DNA of 64,000 nucleotides, taken from the NCBI GenBank assembly GCA_963706555.1, contig OY970164.1, positions 2,914,001 to 2,978,000 on the forward strand, in the 5' to 3' direction. Shown here piece after piece: positions 59,818-64,000 of this stretch. The position numbers were made by a program, and so were the translations under genes. The notes beneath the pieces are model-generated. The model was not told where the DNA came from. It did not search any database and saw only the letters and a list, made by a program, of their open reading frames with translations. The DNA comes from Bog-473 sp963706555. GTDB taxonomy: Bacteria; Actinomycetota; Acidimicrobiia; Acidimicrobiales; RAAP-2. The first letter of the stretch is position 1, and each line of letters starts with the position of its first letter.

Positions 59818-61376
59818 CAGATGACCCGGCTCCCTCGTCCCTCCCAGTAGCGGTCGCGGAGCTCCCGCTTGTACAGCTTGCCGTTGTCCAGCCGGGGCAG
59901 CTGCTCGGCGTAGTCGTAGGTCCGCGGCCGCTTGAAGCCCGCCAGTCGTTCATCGCACCAGGCGCGCAGTTGCGTCGTCATGGCCTCTCCCGCTCTGCTC
60001 CAGTCGACCGGCTGGATCACCGCCGTGACCTCCTCGCCCATCTCGGGGTTCGGCACGCCGAACACGGCGGCATCGAGCACGTCGGGATGCGCCAGGAGGA
60101 CGTCCTCGATCTCCTGGGGGTAGATGTTCACCCCACCCGCAACGATCATGAACGCCTTGCGATCGGTCAGATAGAGATAGCCCTCCTCGTCGAGCCGTCC
60201 GATGTCGCCGAGCGTCCGCCATGTCGGATGATCGGGATGCGAGGTCGTCTTCGTCTTTTCGACGTCGTGGTGGTAGACGAACTCGGCCCCTGGCAGCTCG
60301 AAGTACACCGCGCCCTCCTCTCCGGGTGGGAGCGGTTGGCCGGCATCGTCGCAGATGTGGAGCACGGCGCCTTGGCTCGCACGGCCCACCGACCCCTTGT
60401 GGGTCAGCCACTCGCCAGAGCTAATTTTGGTGCTGCCGATGTTCTCGGTTCCGGCGTAGTACTCCTCGATGATCGGGCCCCACCAGGCGATCATCTGCTC
60501 CTTGGTCTCGACGGAGCACGGGGCGGCAGCGTGGATTGCGACCTCATGGCTTGACAGGTCCCACCGGGTGCGTGTCGCTGCAGGCAGCTTCAGCATGCGG
60601 ACGAACATCGTGGGGACCCATTGGCTGTGCGTGACGCGTTCGCGCTCGATGAGCCTGAGCGCCTGTTCGGGATCGAAGCGCTCCATGACCACCACGGTCC
60701 CGCCGAGACTCTGCACGGCGAGGGTGACCCGCAGCGGCGCGGCGTGGTAGAGCGGCGCGGGGCTCAGGTAGACCATGTCGTCGCGGAACCCGTAGAGGGC
60801 CTGATTGTGCGCCGCGATCTCGGCTTCCCCGAGGCTGGCCGGACCTGCGGGCAAGGGGAACTTCACGCCTTTCGGACGACCGGTGGTGCCCGAGCTGTAG
60901 AGCATCACGGTGCCGCGGTACTCGTTGTCGAGGGGGTCGCTGCTGTAGCCCGCCGCGGCGGCCTCGTACGAGTCGTGCCCCGCACTCTCGCCGTCGAGCA
61001 TGAGCCTGCGGCGCACGCGGGGAGTCCCGGTCACCATGGCCTGCGCCACCTCAGCGCGCGCCGCGCTCGTCACCAGGACCTTGGCCTCGCAATCGTCGAC
61101 GATGAAGGCTGCTTCGGACGGCGTCAGGTGTGAGTTGATGGCGGTGACATAGAGCCCGGACCGCATCGCTGCCCACACCACCTCGCAGTAACGCGGGTGG
61201 TTCTCCATCATGATGGCGAAGTGGTCTCCCGGTTCGAGCCCCATTTCGCGCAAGAGGCGGGCCAGTCGGATGGAGCCGTCGTTGAGCTGGCCGTAGGTGA
61301 CAGTGTGGCCGCTTTCACCCATGACGACGGCTCGTCGTTGTGGATCGATCGCGGCGATCGTCCCGGGGTAGGCCAC
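59817..61376 (-). CDS. ANL-family acyl-CoA synthetase
   Basis: A 519-residue CoA ligase with LYSSGTTGRPKGVKF (about 161-175), YYAGTENIG (A5-like), RTLGDIGRLDEEG with Asp, IVAGGVNIYPQEIED (hinge) and LDNGKLYKREL containing the catalytic lysine. The A5 motif uses TEN rather than TE(A/G/M), as in some bile-acid or benzoate-type ligases. GTG at 61376 is the start; no strong ribosome-binding site is visible. It precedes the SDR with a one-base overlap, and diverges from the D-aminoacylase gene at 61655 across a spacer with an AT-rich element. Confidence 0.88.
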   Translation of the reverse strand: MAYPGTIAAIDPQRRAVVMGESGHTVTYGQLNDGSIRLARLLREMGLEPGDHFAIMMENHPRYCEVVWAAMRSGLYVTAINSHLTPSEAAFIVDDCEAKVLVTSAARAEVAQAMVTGTPRVRRRLMLDGESAGHDSYEAAAAGYSSDPLDNEYRGTVMLYSSGTTGRPKGVKFPLPAGPASLGEAEIAAHNQALYGFRDDMVYLSPAPLYHAAPLRVTLAVQSLGGTVVVMERFDPEQALRLIERERVTHSQWVPTMFVRMLKLPAATRTRWDLSSHEVAIHAAAPCSVETKEQMIAWWGPIIEEYYAGTENIGSTKISSGEWLTHKGSVGRASQGAVLHICDDAGQPLPPGEEGAVYFELPGAEFVYHHDVEKTKTTSHPDHPTWRTLGDIGRLDEEGYLYLTDRKAFMIVAGGVNIYPQEIEDVLLAHPDVLDAAVFGVPNPEMGEEVTAVIQPVDWSRAGEAMTTQLRAWCDERLAGFKRPRTYDYAEQLPRLDNGKLYKRELRDRYWEGRGSRVI

Positions 61377-61573
61377 TAGAGCAGCACCTTCATTCCGAGG
61401 GATGCGCCCGTTCGAACGCCTGGCGCGCCTGCGTGACCACGAAATTCAACGACGTGCAACGGCCCGACCCCCTTCATGCAGACAGTACCATGGAGGCTGC
61501 AGAATACCCCTCTGACCTGGGCCGTCATCATCAACGACGGAGAGGCACGGGGTCTCGTCAGCCTTGATTCAGA

Positions 61574-61589
61574 CTTTATAATGATATAG
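61574..61589. promoter_or_regulatory. AT-rich element in divergent spacer (7)
   Basis: CTTTATAATGATATAG lies in the 278-base spacer between the CoA ligase (-) and the D-aminoacylase gene (+), 66 bases before the latter. TATAAT is a perfect -10-like hexamer and the ends CTTTAT/ATATAG are a near inverted repeat; ATGAT matches the arms at 17253 and 36853. Probably a promoter, operator or both. Confidence 0.45.
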
Positions 61590-61654
61590 ATTTCCGGCGT
61601 CGCGACCTGAGAAAGGTGCTGCAACCTCGGCCACCCGCAGACGAAGGGGGAAGC

Positions 61655-63379
61655 ATGCTCGATGTGGTGATTCATGGCGGTTCCGTGGTGGACGGCAGCG
61701 GCGCACCCGCCTCGCAGGGTGACGTGGGGATCGTGGACGGCCGTATCGTCGAGGTCGGCCGGCTCAGCGAGCAGGCCAAGGTCACCATTGACGCCGAAGG
61801 GCTGGTCGTGGCACCGGGGTTCGTCGATCTGCACTCCCACTATGACGCCCAGCTCTTCTGGGATCCGACCCTGAGCCCGTCGCCGTTGCACGGCGTCACG
61901 ACGGCGGTCAGCGGCAACTGCGGGCTCACGCTGGCCCCGGCGGCGCCCGACGATCGCGACTTCCTCACCCGGCTCCTGGCCCGGGTCGAAGCGATACCGG
62001 TCGAGGCCCTCCTGGCCGGTGTCCGCTACGAGTGGGAATCCTTTGCCGAGCTTCTCGACGTCGTCGAGGCGAAGCCGCTCGCATTGAATATCGGGTTCAT
62101 GGTCGGCCACTCGGCCCTTCGAAGGGCCGTCATGGGCCCTGCGGCGTCGACCGACAAGGCGAGCCCGGAGCAGATCGCGGCGATGCGCGGGCTCCTGGGT
62201 GCAGCGCTCGCCGCGGGCGGGTTCGGGTTCTCGACGGCCAACGTGGCCACGCAGGTGGACGGCGACGGGCGGCCCACTCCTCCCAACCTCGCCGATCCGC
62301 AGGAATTCATCGAGCTGGCGGCGGAGTGCGGCTTGCACCCGGGGACGTCGATCGAGTTCATCCCCGGTTCATTCCTCGTCGGCTTCAGCGACGACGACAT
62401 CGCGCTGATGGCCGACATGTCAGCAGCGGCCGACCGCCACCTCAACTGGAACACGCCCCTCATCAATCCCAACGCTCCAGGTCTCTACCAGCGACAGCTG
62501 GACGCGTCGGACTTCGCCAAAGCCAGGGGGGGTCGGATCGTCCCGATGTTCATGCCGCAGAACGGTCCGTTGCGCCATGACTTCAAGGAGGCGTACGTCT
62601 TTCGGGCCGTTCCGGGCTGGGCCGACGTGTTCGAGCTCGAAGGCGAGGCGCGGGTGCGCGCGCTCTCGGACCCAGCTGTCCGGGCGCGATTGAAGGCCTC
62701 CGTGGATGCGGAGACCCAAGGGCTGGCTGTCGTCGTGCGGAACTGGGCCAGCTATGAGGTGAACGACGTGGCGGATCCGGCGCTGTCCCACCTCCTCGGG
62801 CGCAACATCGGGGAATTGGCGGCGGAGCGCGGCGTGAGCCCCTTCGACGCCATGCTCGACGTTGTCGTCGAGGCCAAGCTCGATGTGGGGTTCGTGCGGT
62901 ACCAGTACCCCGACGACGAGTGGACCGCGAGCGCTCGGCTGAATGTGCTCAAAGACCCCCGTGTGGTGCTCGGTGCTTCGGATGCTGGTGCACACGGGGA
63001 GATGATGGTCGGCGCTGACTTTCCGACCCGCTGCATCGGCGAGCTCGTGCGGGAGAAGGAGATCTTCACGGTCGAGGAAATGGTGCACCAGTTCAGTGAT
63101 GTCACCGCTCGTCTCTACGGGTTGAAGGACAGGGGACGGATCGAGGCGGGCATGTGGGGCGATCTCGTCCTGTTCGACCTGAGCCGCATCGGGGCCGGAC
63201 CGATGAAGAAGGTGAGCGACCTTCCCGCCGGAGCCTCGCGGCTCACCACCGAGTCGACCGGTGTCGAGCATGTGCTGAACCGGGGAACAGAGGTCGTCCG
63301 GCAAGGGCAGTTCACCGGCGACCTTCCCGGACGGTTGCTCCGTTCGGGCCGGGACACGACGACCGTCACGGCGCGCTAG
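61655..63379 (+). CDS. N-acyl-D-amino-acid deacylase family amidohydrolase
   Basis: A 574-residue member of the D-aminoacylase family: VVIHGGSVVDGSG at the start, DLHSHYDAQLF with the HxH metal pair, SGNCGLTLAP, VGHSALRRAVMG, GFGFSTANV and ASDAGAH near residue 445, followed by ARLYGLKDRGRIEAGMWGDLVLFDL. It is the closest relative of the frameshifted gene at 56065 (DAQ, SPSPLHGVTT and GHSxxRR shared). ATG at 61655 follows GAAGGGGG; a TTG or GTG further upstream is not needed. A CoA ligase starts two bases after its stop, so the released acid could be activated at once. Confidence 0.88.
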   Translation: MLDVVIHGGSVVDGSGAPASQGDVGIVDGRIVEVGRLSEQAKVTIDAEGLVVAPGFVDLHSHYDAQLFWDPTLSPSPLHGVTTAVSGNCGLTLAPAAPDDRDFLTRLLARVEAIPVEALLAGVRYEWESFAELLDVVEAKPLALNIGFMVGHSALRRAVMGPAASTDKASPEQIAAMRGLLGAALAAGGFGFSTANVATQVDGDGRPTPPNLADPQEFIELAAECGLHPGTSIEFIPGSFLVGFSDDDIALMADMSAAADRHLNWNTPLINPNAPGLYQRQLDASDFAKARGGRIVPMFMPQNGPLRHDFKEAYVFRAVPGWADVFELEGEARVRALSDPAVRARLKASVDAETQGLAVVVRNWASYEVNDVADPALSHLLGRNIGELAAERGVSPFDAMLDVVVEAKLDVGFVRYQYPDDEWTASARLNVLKDPRVVLGASDAGAHGEMMVGADFPTRCIGELVREKEIFTVEEMVHQFSDVTARLYGLKDRGRIEAGMWGDLVLFDLSRIGAGPMKKVSDLPAGASRLTTESTGVEHVLNRGTEVVRQGQFTGDLPGRLLRSGRDTTTVTAR

Positions 63380-63381
63380 CC

Positions 63382-64000
63382 ATGTCCCCACGAGGTATCG
63401 CGGCTCTTGCCCGCGAGGAGCCCGACCGCGAAGCAATTGTCTGCGGCGACCGTCGGGACACCTTCGGGGATCTCAATGCCGATGCAAACCGCTGGAGCCA
63501 GCTGTTCGCGGACGCGGGTGTCGGCCACGGCGACAGGGTCGCCGTCATGCTCGGCAACCGCCCCGAGGTCTTTTCGGCCTGGGTCGGTGCGGCCCGCATG
63601 GGGGCACTCGTCGTCCCGGTGAGTTACCGGTTCACGGTGTCCGAGGTTGCCTATCTCCTGGAGGACTCACAGGCGGCGGCGTTCGTCTACGAGGATGAGG
63701 CGGTAGGGGGTCAGGCGGTGGAAGGCATCGGCACATTGCGGGCCTGGGCCAACGTCGACGATCCCGCATGGCGCCAGTTGCCGGCCCAGCCTGGCAGCCG
63801 GGAATTCCTCGGGAGTCCCGTCATCTTCATGAACTACACCTCGGGCACGACCGGGAAGCCCAAGGGCATCGCCCGCGCGCTCCCCATCCCCGCCGGAGAG
63901 GACATGCCCCCCCAGCCGTTCACCGAGCTTTGGGGCTGGAAGCCCGACGACGTGCACCTCCTCTGCGGGCCGGCGTACCACACCGCACCGGGCAACTATG
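63382..64000 (+). CDS. ANL-family CoA ligase, N-terminal part (cut by window end)
   Basis: The first 206 codons of a CoA ligase run off the end of the window with no stop. After a start at 63382 (ATG, two bases after the deacylase stop), the reading is MSPRGIAALAREEPDREAI, then GDRVAVMLGNRPEVFSAWVGAARMGALVVPVSYR and the phosphate loop MNYTSGTTGKPKGIAR (about 152-167). Seventh ANL ligase in the window. It is coupled to the D-aminoacylase gene, as if hydrolysis and activation were consecutive steps. C-terminal motifs cannot be assessed. Confidence 0.85.
   Translation, partial: MSPRGIAALAREEPDREAIVCGDRRDTFGDLNADANRWSQLFADAGVGHGDRVAVMLGNRPEVFSAWVGAARMGALVVPVSYRFTVSEVAYLLEDSQAAAFVYEDEAVGGQAVEGIGTLRAWANVDDPAWRQLPAQPGSREFLGSPVIFMNYTSGTTGKPKGIARALPIPAGEDMPPQPFTELWGWKPDDVHLLCGPAYHTAPGNY

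Noticed and set aside
1..64000. tRNA, rRNA, CRISPR arrays, insertion sequences, phage genes
   Set aside because: Spacers were read for T-loop-like GTTCGANNC patterns, repeat-spacer arrays, transposase motifs and terminal repeats; none was found.

Overview
The window is high-G+C, densely coded DNA (roughly two-thirds G+C by eye, many GTG and some TTG starts) from an actinobacterium. This is inferred from two mycofactocin-type SDRs, an F420-type luciferase-like oxidoreductase, actinobacterial P450/[3Fe-4S] ferredoxin pairs and fused branched-chain-type ABC permeases. A lineage such as Acidimicrobiia or Mycobacteriales would fit, but no marker gene here settles it. No rRNA, tRNA, CRISPR array, transposase or phage gene was found. 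Almost every gene is catabolic: seven ANL-family CoA ligases, two tandem-fused CaiB/BaiF CoA-transferases, three acyl-CoA dehydrogenases, five SDRs, five amidohydrolase_2 proteins, three D-aminoacylase-type amidohydrolases (one frameshifted), three P450s, two ferredoxins, a Baeyer-Villiger-type monooxygenase and a KstD-like flavoprotein. No transcription regulator is encoded in the 64 kb.

Layout. 1-15431 (+): end of an acyl-CoA dehydrogenase, CoA ligase, amidohydrolase, fused CoA-transferase, SDR, SRPBCC protein and mycofactocin SDR; then a strong hairpin and a 0.5 kb spacer; then D-aminoacylase-like protein, VOC protein, second mycofactocin SDR, cupin, CoA ligase, enoyl-CoA hydratase and 2-hydroxyacid dehydrogenase. 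15472-17037 (-) is a CoA ligase divergent from 17365-23280 (+): two acyl-CoA dehydrogenases, SDR, amidohydrolase, ABM monooxygenase and P450. 23332-30914 (+) is one long operon: cyclase, FMN 2-hydroxyacid oxidase, two HpcH/HpaI aldolases with a ferredoxin between them, 2-hydroxyacid dehydrogenase, second ferredoxin, P450 and phosphotriesterase-like protein.

30934-36725 is a mixed stretch with a secreted cyclophilin, ABM protein, MsrA, VOC protein, HSL-type esterase and CoA ligase. 36903-42786 (+): orphan 2-oxoacid oxidoreductase gamma subunit, CoA ligase, a degenerate plus an intact M24 protein, and a Baeyer-Villiger-type monooxygenase. 42791-44425 (-) is a KstD-like flavoprotein divergent from a P450, a LivH-LivM-LivG fusion, LivF and an amidohydrolase (to 50850). 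50879-55497 (-): LLM oxidoreductase, amidohydrolase and fused CoA-transferase. 55658-59022 (+): NTF2-like protein, frameshifted D-aminoacylase and amidohydrolase. 59035-61376 (-): SDR and CoA ligase, divergent from a D-aminoacylase and a CoA ligase cut by the window end.

Read together, the genes look like a catabolic island that imports (Liv-type ABC), activates (CoA ligases, CoA-transferases), oxidises (P450, BVMO, KstD-like, ACAD, SDR) and cleaves (hydratase, aldolases, amidohydrolases) one or more cyclic or branched organic acids or amides. The substrate cannot be read from sequence. Several spacers between divergent operons carry AT-rich, partly palindromic elements built on ATCAT/ATGAT or TTATAA cores, which may be operators for regulators encoded elsewhere.
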